Positions 1 through 7,530 of a DNA stretch of 19,274 nucleotides are shown piece by piece. A model generated the notes under the pieces. It searched no databases. It saw nothing but the letters and a program-made list of their open reading frames with translations, and was not told the DNA's origin. Origin of the DNA: Pelagophyceae sp. CCMP2097 (Eukaryota > Sar > Pelagophyceae); NCBI GenBank assembly GCA_026770575.1, contig MU657181.1, forward strand, positions 610,487-629,760. Reading direction: 5' to 3'. A program made the position numbers and the translations under genes. The stretch's first letter is position 1. Every line of letters begins with the position of its first letter.

Positions 1-177
1 ACAGTAAACACACGCCGGATGTCATTTGACGGGCTTGCGGGGGCATGAAAAATCAAGTTTTAAGATGTGTTTTCGATAGCGATCTAAGCTGCTAGTGGTG
101 GCGGCCTCCGGCGCGCTCTTGTAATTATATGTTTTTTTGTAGCGTTTTTGGTGAAGCGCAGCGGCGATGAGGGGGGT

Positions 178-197
178 CCGGGGGGGGCACCCCCCGG
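178..197. repeat. G-run/C-run perfect hairpin
   Basis: An 8-bp perfect stem (CCGGGGGG pairing with CCCCCCGG) closes a 4-base GGCA loop. It lies just after another run of six G (171-176). The cluster could fold as a hairpin or add to a G-quadruplex. No function can be assigned. Confidence 0.55.
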
Positions 198-263
198 TAG
201 CGAACGCGCGAAAGAGCTCGATATCCGATACTCACTCTATAGACCAATAGGACGCGGGCACCC

Positions 264-277
264 GTAGGAATTCCTAC
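264..277. repeat. 14-bp perfect palindrome
   Basis: GTAGGAATTCCTAC reads the same on both strands. Its half-site resembles the ATTCCTAC part of the motif at 11900-11921. It may be a dimeric protein binding site, by inference only. Confidence 0.4.
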
Positions 278-318
278 ATCCTGAGTGACTCAGCGGCCCG
301 CCTGTGTTCCAAAAAAAG

Positions 319-339
319 ATAGGAATCCTGCAATTGTAC
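319..339 (+). promoter_or_regulatory. Shared spacer motif, copy 1
   Basis: ATAGGAATCCTG followed directly by CAATTGTA closely matches the motif at 11900-11921 (ATAGGGATTCCTA then CAATTGTA), with one small length difference. The same two halves recur, spaced apart and on the other strand, at 19053-19075. This copy is about 730 bases upstream of the ATG at 1071. It may be a promoter element or a mobile-element remnant. Confidence 0.35.
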
Positions 340-543
340 GGTCCAGAATCCGATTCCCGTCGTCGGTAAAGTTGCTCCGGCACACCCCCTGACCTCCCCT
401 CCGTCCTCGGCGCCTGGCAGTTGAAGGACGCAGAGCCGCATCATTCTCCCATTCTCAAAACAATCCACCCGTGCCGCACCACGTGTTTTACGGCCGCTGT
501 TTCCGGCTCTCGGTCGTCGCGCGGCTGGGCGTTCTACCCAACC

Positions 544-575
544 GGCTCCGCCTCTGGGCTCCGCCTCTGGGCTCC
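544..575. repeat. 13-bp tandem repeat
   Basis: Two exact copies of GGCTCCGCCTCTG are followed by the first six bases of a third. The repeat lies in non-coding DNA upstream of the gene at 1071. Confidence 0.6.
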
Positions 576-659
576 AACAGCGGTTGTGAATATAGGGACT
601 GCTTTAAATTTTTTGAAATCCCATTCGGAACAAATTTTACTTTCTGGAGGAGACAGGGA

Positions 660-692
660 GCTCGAGAGACGCTCGAGAGACGCCCGAGAGAC
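660..692. repeat. 11-bp tandem repeat, three copies
   Basis: Three head-to-tail copies of GCTCGAGAGAC are present, the third with one T-to-C change. They are followed by a related GCAGAG. The repeat is non-coding. Confidence 0.65.
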
Positions 693-817
693 GCAGAGCG
701 CGCCCGTCTATAGGACCGTACTCGTCGTCTCTACGCCACGCCTAGGTGCGCTTACTCGGAGCGCGGCGTCCTTTACCCTTGGAAACCGTTCGGTCTCTGT
801 GGCTCCTTGTCTGACTC

Positions 818-844
818 TGCTCGTCCACGCCCTGCTCGTCCACG
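818..844. repeat. Duplicated 12-mer, 15-bp period
   Basis: TGCTCGTCCACG occurs at 818-829 and again at 833-844. It is a short direct duplication in presumed upstream DNA. Confidence 0.5.
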
Positions 845-1070
845 ACACGCGTCGCGTAAGCCTGCCCCCGCCCCCTCGCGGCCGCGAGATCTCGGTCCGT
901 TGAACGCTCTCCAAATACAAATATCTGTTACATTTTTCCTCCGATGCGCGCTAGCTCCCGTGGCGGGCGGGCGTGAGTGCGGCGAGTGAGATCGTCGCAG
1001 CATACAAAGTTCCATCATTTTCGGGCCCGGGCAGCTCGTCGCGTCCTTGGCCGGCGCGTATAGTAGTTGC

Positions 1071-1835
1071 ATGGCGCACGACGACGCAGATAGCATCGAC
1101 GGAGACGCGCCCGACTCCTCGCCCGACGCGGGCCCCGCCGAGACGGCCGCGGGGGCAAACGGCGGCCGCGCGGTGGACGACGTCACGCTCCTCGCGCTGC
1201 GCGAGCGCATGCAGCAGACTCGCGACCGCTTCGAGGCCATCGAGAAGGAGGCCGACGACGCCACGACGGCGACCGAGGGCGGCGACGACCACGACGACGA
1301 CGATGATGATGATGATGATGATGACGACGACGACGACGACGACGAAGAGGAGACGGACGACGAGACTGCCGGCGTAAACGAGGCCCCTGCCGCCGGCGTG
1401 GCCTCTGCCGCCAGCGAGGCCCCTGCCGCCGGCGAGGCCCCTGTCGCCGGCGAAGCCTCTGCCGCCGGCGAGGCCGCCAAGGCCTTCGCCGCCAAGGCCT
1501 TCGCTGCCAAGGCCTTCGCCGCCGAGGCTTTCGCCGCCGAGGCCTTTGCCGACGAGGCGGCGTCGGCCGCCGGCAAGGCGGCGCCGGAGCAGCTTGCCGA
1601 GCGGGGTGGCGGCGCAGAGGAGCGCAAGGACGGCGCGGACGAGCGCAAGGGCGACGCGGACGACCTGAGCGACCAGGCGGCGTCGTTGAGCACGCTGCGC
1701 GAGCAGGACTCTGAGATCATGCTGCAGATCTTCGACGGCGACGAGGTGAGCACGGCGCCGCAGACCGACGACGACGGCGACGACGGGCCTTTGGACGACG
1801 ACGGCGCGCCGTCGGACGACGCGCGCGACGACGAC

Positions 1836-1866
<31 letters not shown>

Positions 1867-3670
1867 CTCTGACGACGCCGGCGCCGGCGCCGTTGCCGCA
1901 GCGCCTCCTCGGCCTCGACGACCTCGACGAGGACGCGCTAAAGCGCAACTTGCACGTGGCCATCGCCACGATTCGAGAAATGCAGGAGCGCCTTGTGGCG
2001 TCGAACCGCGCCATTGAGACGGTCACTCACGAGCGCAACCGGGCGCGGCGAGACTTTGAAAAGGCGCAAAAGATGACCATCCGACTCGCCACCGCCGCGG
2101 AGACGGCCGCCGCCGCCGGAAAGACGGAAAGAGAGCTCGCCGTCGCGCGCGCCCGAATCGACGCCACCAACACGTACGTGTCTCTCCGGCATGCGCACCG
2201 CGGCATGATCGGTTGTAGGCTCAAGAGCGAGCAAAAGGCGCACCAGGCGACGATTGCGCTCGCTTTGGAGACATCGCGCGCAGAGCTGCAGGCGCAGGCG
2301 ATGCAGCTCGCGGCCATGGCTGTGGAGCAGGAGCGGCAGCGCGCGGTCGAGGCATCGCGCATCGAAACTGAGAAGAAGCCCAGCCCCGCGTCGATGCAAG
2401 GAGGCGATGGCGTGGGCGGTGTTGCAGAGGCTCGAGGCACGCCGGGAGCCGTCGCGCGCTTCCCCCCGGATCGCAGAGCGTGTTTTGAACGTCATGGTCA
2501 TACCCCTAAGTGTGTTTCGACCGTCGTCAACCGAACTGCGCTAGGCTGGAGCGGTCCGACGCTTTGCTGGAGGACGCGCGGCGGCACCTGGACCGGCTGA
2601 CGAAAGTCGAGGCTCAGCTCGGGGCGGCGGAGCACGAGCAGGCGCGGAGCAACTCAGCGTACTACGCCTTGGAGGCGGCCTTCGCGGCCAGCGCCGCGTG
2701 GACGTTGCGCGAGCAGCAGCGCGCCGAGCTGTCCGAGGCGGCGCACGCCGACGCCGAGGCGCGGTGCGCGGCGCTCATTTCGGCGGCGGCCGCGCGCGCC
2801 CGCGACGACGCTCGTAAAGCGCGAGAGTTGAATTCCGAGGAGAAGCGGCGCGCGGGCGAGGCGGCGGACGTCGTGCTGGAGAAGACGGCGGCTTTAAATC
2901 GCGCCCAGGCGGCGGAGCGGACTATCGAGCGCCTCGAGGCTGCGGTGGCCGATTTAGGAAGTACTTACGCTAAGTCTTCGCGCGCGCACCTCGGCGCGCG
3001 GCACGCCCTCGAAAGAGCGCGGCAGTCGACGGCCACGGACGTCTCGCGCGCGGTGGACGCCCGGCGTGGGGCGCTCGACGACTTGGACGCGGCTAAAGAG
3101 CAGTTGCGCATCGAAGTTCGGTGCCGAGCCGCCGCCGCCGCGCAACTCAAAGAGGCGCGCCTCCGGCGCGACGTCGAGCGAGCCACGTCCGACGACTTGC
3201 GAGCCAAGTTGCGAGACGTCCAGCTCCTCTACAAGCGCCTCCGCGCGGAAGTCGCCGAGCAGAGACTCGCCGAGCAGAGGCTCGCCGAGCAGCGCTCGCC
3301 AAAGTCGCCGCCGCCCGCGCCGCCGATGCGCCTCACCGCGCAGCCGGCATCGGCGCGCCACAGGCGCGCCGTCGAGGTCCACGTGGCCGCGACGCGCGCG
3401 AGGTCAGTCGACGGCCGCGAAAAGCCACCGCCGCCGTCGCGGGCCGACTCGTCGCCCGACGCCGCCCCGCGGCGCACGACGCCGACGGAGCGGTCCACGC
3501 CGCCGGCGCGGACCGCCGCCATCGCCGAGCTCTCGGCGAGCCCGAACGACGCGAGCGACGGCGGCGTGCCTGGCAACCGACTCACGCTCGACGACCTCGC
3601 GACGCCCGCGAAAGGCGACGACGCGCACGACCCCGGGTGGTTCCAGACCGCCGTCGAGGCATATTACTAG
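1071..3670 (+). CDS. Acidic, alanine-rich long coiled-coil protein
   Basis: I do not recognise a family. The proposed model is exons 1071-2479 and 2545-3670, giving 844 residues. The start is the first ATG in frame; the open frame extends 24 bases further up but only to a TTG. The N-terminal half holds a run of 17 Asp (codons at 1293-1343), five KAFAA/EAFAA-type pentapeptides (1479-1553) and a second Asp run near 1828-1866. Heptad-rich Ala/Glu/Arg/Leu sequence follows on both sides of the intron, consistent with a long coiled coil, then a Pro/Arg/Ser-rich tail with a repeated RLAEQ unit near 3260-3300. The intron (65 nt, GTGTTT to CTAG, poorer in G+C than its flanks) is needed because the frame changes. 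Other donors, for example at 2390, cannot be excluded. A structural or scaffold role is a guess. Confidence 0.6.
1293..1343 (+). repeat. GAC/GAT trinucleotide run encoding 17 Asp
   Basis: Seventeen consecutive Asp codons use GAC at the ends and GAT in the middle. They sit inside the coding sequence of the coiled-coil gene and probably vary in length between strains. Confidence 0.85.
1479..1553 (+). repeat. 15-bp coding tandem repeat, five units
   Basis: Five successive 15-base units encode KAFAA, KAFAA, KAFAA, EAFAA and EAFAD. Looser EAPAAG-type hexapeptide repeats precede them from about 1380. The repeats stay in frame. Confidence 0.85.
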
Positions 3671-3828
3671 CAAGTCCTAACACACAATTTTCGAGTTTCG
3701 ACGGCGCCCGCCGGCGCGCATTAACACACACGGCGGCCAGCCCGGTCTACTGTCCGCCCTGCGACAGTCTTTCCCGGGATATAAATAATCAACCCTCACG
3801 CCTCACACAGAGTAAATGGGGAGAGTTG
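3671..3828. other. Tail-to-tail spacer
   Basis: This spacer separates the stop of the coiled-coil gene from the stop of the bactofilin-like gene. It contains a TATAAATA stretch at 3780-3787. Because the spacer lies between two convergent genes, that A/T stretch is more likely part of 3'-end signals than a promoter. No gene is visible. Confidence 0.5.
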
Positions 3829-4744
3829 TTATGTACGAAAGGAAATTCGCTCGTAGAGCAAGGTGGCGACTCGGCGTCGTCCTCGGCGCGCACGCCTCGA
3901 GCCGAGTGGAAGGGATTCAGATGGAAAGGCGCTTTGCAAGCGCTCTGGACGGACGTCCTCAGCCGATATTCTTCTCGGGGGGCTCTGGTCGGACCTGGCA
4001 TGCCTAAGGACCGTCGAGTGAGCGCCACGACGACGCTCTGCCACGACACGAGGGATGGACGCTGGGTGTGTGGGGACTCCGATGACGATGGCGCCGGGCG
4101 CGATGATAAACGAATTGCAAGTTATGTCCCCGTAAACAAAGCCCGTCTCGGCGATCTGGATGCGGCCTGTTGCGGTGCAGCGTGGGCGGCGCGCACGGTA
4201 CTGCGCATGTGTCGCATGCATCCGGAAAATGGGGCCGCCACAAGGTCCCACGCACGTGCGGCCACGTTGCCGACGAGCTTGCCTTCGACGAGGACGTAGC
4301 CCGTCTCGCTTCGCACGTCCGACTCGAGGATGCCGCCGAGGGCGACTATGATATCGCCGCCGCATTTGAGCGACCCCGAGAACTTGCCCTCGACGCGCAG
4401 CAGCTTCGGAAACCTGCGGCCGTCGTCGAGGGCGGCGCCGCATATAAGTCGGCAACGACACAATCCCAAGGAACCCTATATCTCGGACGCGGCGGCCCTC
4501 GCGAGAGTTCGCCCTTCATGGAGACGCCCTTTGAGATGGTAACGTCGGGCGGGTCCGCAAAGTGTTCGCTGTTTGCCGTCGAGGGCTTGTGCCAGTCGTA
4601 TTCGCCGTGGTCGTCTGTGCGCTCCGGGTTCGAGTCGTCGTCGTCAGCAGCGCGGTGCGGCGGCTTCTCGCGCATGCGCCGCGCGGGCACCGGCGGGCCG
4701 CCCTCCTTGGCCCCCGGCGCGTGCGGCTGGATCGGCGGCAGCAT
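3829..4744 (-). CDS. Bactofilin-like polymer-forming protein
   Basis: Bactofilins are beta-helical proteins, known mainly from bacteria, that self-assemble into filaments; the role here is unknown. Proposed exons on the minus strand are 4744-4503, 4413-4256 and 4166-3829, giving 245 residues. The acidic N-terminus (about residues 1-65) leads into bactofilin-style short repeats at about 67-165: TISKGVSMKGELS, RVEGKFSGSL, GGDIIVALGGILESDV, VLVEGKLVGNV, FVYGDITCNSF and IIAPGAIVIG. These follow the family pattern of hydrophobic rungs punctuated by G-x-I/V and V-E-G-K. Intron 2 (GTGCGT to ACAG, 89 nt) joins the repeats smoothly. Intron 1 (89 nt) needs a GC donor (GCGAGG), because no GT gives the right phase. 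The start is the first ATG. The C-terminal 60 or so residues are arginine-rich and unconserved-looking; a further 46-nt intron there (GTGTCG to TTAG, giving a stop near 3789) is possible. Confidence 0.72.
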
Positions 4745-4957
4745 TCTTAAGTACGGGGGCGGCGACGGCCGGCTTAAGACGAGCGATCGACCCGGGACCG
4801 CGCACGCCGACACCGTTCGTCGCGCGCGCGAAGCAGTTATATTCCCTCAACGGACGTCGTCCACCGGACCTAATCGCGCGGCGCGATAATCCGTACGCGT
4901 GCACCGGCCGTGCACGCGCGACCAGCCCGAGCGCCCGGCACTCGGCCGTCGGTCGTG
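4745..4957. promoter_or_regulatory. Divergent intergenic spacer, likely shared promoter
   Basis: This 213-base spacer lies between the ATG of the bactofilin-like gene (minus) and the ATG of the next gene (plus). It must hold both promoters and 5' UTRs unless there are upstream exons. I see no clear TATA or CCAAT box. Two CTTAAG-like sites flank a GC-rich stretch near 4746-4780. Confidence 0.4.
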
Positions 4958-5784
4958 ATGGCGACAGTCGTGAACCTCTCGCACCTGAAAGACGTCTCGG
5001 ACGGCCGCGAGCCGTGGGAGCGCCCGGCCTTCTCGGCGCCAGTCGTCTCGAGGAGGATACCGTGGTGCGTAACCTGCCTCGGGCAGCCGGGCCTCGGGCA
5101 GCCGGGCCTATGGCAGCCGGGCCTCGTACAGCCGGGCCTCGGGCAGCCGGGCCTCGGGCAGCCGGGCGCGGCGGCCGCCGACGGCGCGCATCCAGGGAGG
5201 GCGGGAAGATCACGTCGAACAAGGACGACGCCCTCGTCAAGTTCCTGAAACGAAAGCAGGAGCGCGGCGAAACACTCAACGAGGTGCGACTGCGCGCGGT
5301 GCCCTGCACCGCTCACCCGCGCGTGGCTGCGCCCGCGCTCCGCTCGACTCGACGCCTGCGCGCACAGACGCAACGCGCGGCGCTCGTCGTCGCCGCGCGC
5401 GGGACGCCGCTCGAGGGCAAGTCCGACCGCGATGTCCTCTCGGCGGCGGCCAAGGCGCGCGTCCCCGTCGAGCTGCCGTCGAAGAAGCCGGCGGTGCTGC
5501 AGGCGATGTCGAAGCGGCAACAGAGGCAGCAGCCGCAGAACGGCCGCGGCCGCGGCCGCGGCGGTAACGCGCCCGCGAAGAAGACGGCCAAGCGACCGAG
5601 CGACGTCGCCCGAAAACCGCACAAGAGCGCGAACCGGTCGCTCGTCAGGGAGAAAGGCCCGCCGACGCTCACCTCGCGTACCCGCGCCGCGTCCCAGCAG
5701 AGCGTGTTTCCAAACGACCATCGCCCTTGTCGACGCGGCGCCTCGAATGTAGGCCTCGACGGCGGGCTCTCATCCGGCCGGTGA
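4958..5784 (+). CDS. Small basic protein of unknown function, three exons
   Basis: I do not recognise a family. Proposed exons are 4958-5064, 5196-5283 and 5368-5784, giving 203 residues. The start is an ATG following GTCGTG. Exon 1 encodes a polar segment ending RRIPW, with the Trp codon split TG/G. Exon 2 encodes a charged helical stretch (DDALVKFLKRKQERGETLNE), and exon 3 continues with TQRAAL, giving one plausible amphipathic helix. The C-terminal half is rich in Arg, Lys, Gln and Gly, with RGRGRGG near the middle, as in RNA- or ribosome-associated proteins; that role is inference. Both introns have GTGCG donors: 131 nt (GTGCGT to CCAG) and 84 nt (GTGCGA to ACAG). The first contains a 15-bp tandem repeat. 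The gene ends 19 bases from the stop of the convergent neighbour. Confidence 0.62.
5077..5166 (+). repeat. Six 15-bp repeats inside an intron
   Basis: Six head-to-tail copies of CCTCGGGCAGCCGGG are present; the third and fourth carry small changes (CTATGG and CTCGTA). They fill most of the 131-nt first intron of the gene at 4958. Every unit carries a CAG that could act as a 3' splice site, but none of these positions would keep the frame of the next exon. Confidence 0.8.
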
Positions 5785-5803
5785 TCGACGGTGGCCGCCC
5801 TCT

Positions 5804-7294
5804 CTATTTTCCAGGGAGAGACGGCCGTGCGCGGTCATTCGCCTCCTCTCCTTCGACCACAGCTGCGACCTCGAACTCGGGCCGTCGAGGTCGATGGCCG
5901 AGCCGCATCGTCTTCCGACTCGACCCTGTCGGGCTGCCGCGGCCTCGTAAGCAAAACTCTCTCCAAGAGTCTCGGCCGTCGTCTGAGTGTCTCGGAGTAT
6001 CTCGGGTCGCCTTTGCGCGGTCCGGAATCCCGCGATGCTGCCCTTTTGAGGTTCGAGCGGTTCGAGAGTGGTGCGCTGTTATCGTCTGCGCCAGAAGGGC
6101 TCTGCCTTTTTTAGCTTTGGGATGGGTCGGTCCTGCAGCGGCGCGCCGAGGGCTTTTCGATCCGTCGGCGAGCGCCAGTACGCCGCGGCGCACTGCGCGG
6201 CGTCCGAGGACCGCGCGGCGTCCGAGGACCGCGCGGCGTCCGCCGCCGCGGGGCCCGCCGGGCCGCACGAGAGCAAGTCGCCACCTGTGCCGGGCGTATG
6301 CCGCGCCAGGGTACCCGACGAAGGCGCCGGCTCCAAGCGCACCGTGTATTCGTCGGACGTCGCGGTCGGCGTCGAGGCCGGCGCGGAGGAGGGCCTCGCC
6401 GAGGATGCATTCCGGATACAGTCGCGTCTCAGTCGTGTAGCAGTTGTCGGCCGCTTTCCCGTCGTCGCGCGACCTTCGCAGCGCGGGGCACGCTGTGTCG
6501 AGCGGACAGCCCGCGGCTATTAGGAAGGGCAGCGCGGCGCCGAAGACGGCATCGGCGACGGCGCGGTGGACGACGCCGAAGCGGTCGCCGACGCAAAAGC
6601 ACGCGCAGTCCGATTTCTTGGAACATCTCTCGTGCCAGCTCCAGCCGTCGAGGAACGCCGCGTGCGGCGCAGCCGCCCACGTCGCCAGCGGCGGCAGCGG
6701 AATGTGGTGCACCATGTCCAGCCGCAGCCTTAAAACCCAGGCGTAGGCGCCGCCGCGCCGCCGCTCGCTCACGACGACGAGCTCCCAGGCGCGCGCGAGC
6801 GCGAGGAGCTGCGCGCGCGCGGGCACGCAGTTGCGCAGCGCGGCGCCCGATTTGCGGTCGCGAGCGGCGGAGCAGTTGGCCTCTATGCGCTTGTACAAGC
6901 CCGCGGCCGGCACGTCGACGGCGGCCTCCTGCACGGCCACTTTCCAGTCGTCGAGCGCGTGCGGTAGCAGCGTTGCGAGCTGCCTTGGCGCCTCGCTCGC
7001 GACCCAGAAGAGATCAGTGCCGCCGTCGCCAAAGGCGTCGAAGACGGCCGTTTTCACGTTCCGCCGCACGCCCGCGAACGCGCCAGCGCGCACGTGGCCC
7101 GAGACGACCGTCGCCACAGTCGCCGCGCCGCGCCGCTGGCGTTTTGCGCTCGCGGCGTTGAACGCAGACACGATGGCCTGCACGGCCAGCAGCGCCGCGG
7201 CGCCGTCGACGTCGGGCGGCGCCGCGGCGTCGACCGGCGCTGCGCACGCCGCGCCATCGAAGTGCAGCAACAGCAACAGCGACAAACCGCGCAT
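5804..7294 (-). CDS. Secretory-pathway protein, possibly glycosyltransferase-like
   Basis: This is an uninterrupted 496-residue frame from a true ATG. Residues 1-19 look like a signal peptide: a leucine run, then a small-residue site at about AACAAP. The probable globular domain spans about residues 58-345. It contains VVSGHVRAG (63-71), DLFWVAS (94-100), WVLRLRLDMV (186-195), DRFGVVHR (237-244) and CYTTETRLYPECILGE (285-300). The SGH-R start and the R-L-R-x-D-like strand resemble uncharacterised glycosyltransferase-like proteins of algae and plants, where the Asp would bind a metal or sugar nucleotide. That comparison is from memory and is weak. Several Cys (at 222-234, 263, 269, 285, 296) fit a secreted fold with disulphides. 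The C-terminal 150 residues are low-complexity, with a repeated RRAVLG, and may be partly an unrecognised intron or dispensable tail. Confidence 0.62.
   Translation of the reverse strand: MRGLSLLLLLHFDGAACAAPVDAAAPPDVDGAAALLAVQAIVSAFNAASAKRQRRGAATVATVVSGHVRAGAFAGVRRNVKTAVFDAFGDGGTDLFWVASEAPRQLATLLPHALDDWKVAVQEAAVDVPAAGLYKRIEANCSAARDRKSGAALRNCVPARAQLLALARAWELVVVSERRRGGAYAWVLRLRLDMVHHIPLPPLATWAAAPHAAFLDGWSWHERCSKKSDCACFCVGDRFGVVHRAVADAVFGAALPFLIAAGCPLDTACPALRRSRDDGKAADNCYTTETRLYPECILGEALLRAGLDADRDVRRIHGALGAGAFVGYPGAAYARHRWRLALVRPGGPRGGGRRAVLGRRAVLGRRAVRRGVLALADGSKSPRRAAAGPTHPKAKKGRALLAQTITAHHSRTARTSKGQHRGIPDRAKATRDTPRHSDDGRDSWREFCLRGRGSPTGSSRKTMRLGHRPRRPEFEVAAVVEGEEANDRARPSLPGK
6197..6241. repeat. 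18-bp tandem repeat, 2.5 copies
   Basis: GCGGCGTCCGAGGACCGC occurs at 6197-6214 and 6215-6232, with a half copy after. On the minus strand it encodes the RRAVLG hexapeptide repeat in the tail of the secreted protein gene. Confidence 0.75.
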
Positions 7295-7530
7295 CCCGCC
7301 GGAGCGCGCACAAACGCGCGCTCGCCCGCCCCAGGGCCGCCGAGGCTTCGTCGCCGAAAAGTGGATTTGATCAATCGCGCCGTCTTGTTCGCGGAGCTTT
7401 TTTGCGGAGCTTTTTTGCGGCGTGCCCTGGGTTGTGGGCTCGTCGATTCTCCGGCGCCGCGCGCCTCTTGCGAGTGCCTCGGCGCTTCACCACTGCAGGC
7501 GCCCCTTAGAAGCAGGCTGCCCTCGGCGGG
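7295..7530. promoter_or_regulatory. Divergent spacer, likely shared promoter
   Basis: This 236-base spacer separates the ATG of the secreted-protein gene (minus) from the ATG of the F-box gene (plus). Its main landmark is the tandem T-tract repeat at 7391-7416. No canonical core promoter element is evident. Confidence 0.4.
7391..7416. repeat. Tandem GCGGAGC-T6 duplication
   Basis: GCGGAGCTTTTTT is repeated head to tail (7391-7403 and 7404-7416), followed by GCGG. T6 tracts in an otherwise GC-rich spacer could disfavour nucleosomes in a bidirectional promoter. That role is inference. Confidence 0.6.

Larger units (their letters stand above)
1..1070. other. Non-coding upstream region with small repeats
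   Basis: I find no convincing gene in this stretch. Open frames on both strands overlap each other, lack recognisable domains and often start at non-ATG codons. The first 650 bases are richer in A+T than the genes. The region holds a G-run hairpin (178-197), a 14-bp palindrome (264-277), a motif shared with two other spacers (319-339) and three short tandem repeats (544-575, 660-692, 818-844). It probably contains the promoter and 5' UTR of the gene starting at 1071, and perhaps the 3' end of a gene to the left. Neither can be shown from sequence alone. Confidence 0.6.

Noticed and set aside
773..2026. 417-residue minus-strand open frame opposite the coiled-coil gene
   Set aside because: It is a Ser/Ala-rich shadow of the plus-strand Asp and Ala repeats (GAC read backwards as GTC/TCG), without domains, and the plus frame has the coiled-coil periodicity.
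3816..4007. Small plus-strand ORF 36 bases after a TATAAATA
   Set aside because: The position looks promoter-like, but the 63-residue product has no features and lies antisense to the bactofilin-like last exon. The A/T stretch is better explained as 3'-end sequence.
5077..5166. CRISPR-like array
   Set aside because: The repeats are contiguous 15-bp units without spacers, inside a eukaryotic intron.
4870..5721. 283-residue minus-strand frame with GCPRP-type repeats
   Set aside because: It is the reverse reading of the intronic 15-bp repeat and the basic plus-strand exons; it has no domain and conflicts with the better plus-strand model.
4573..5784. 403-residue plus-strand frame running through the whole of 4573-5784
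   Set aside because: Its first part overlaps the N-terminal exon of the bactofilin-like gene and is Arg/Ala noise. Only 5196-5283 and 5368-5784 look coding, and they splice neatly to the ATG at 4958.
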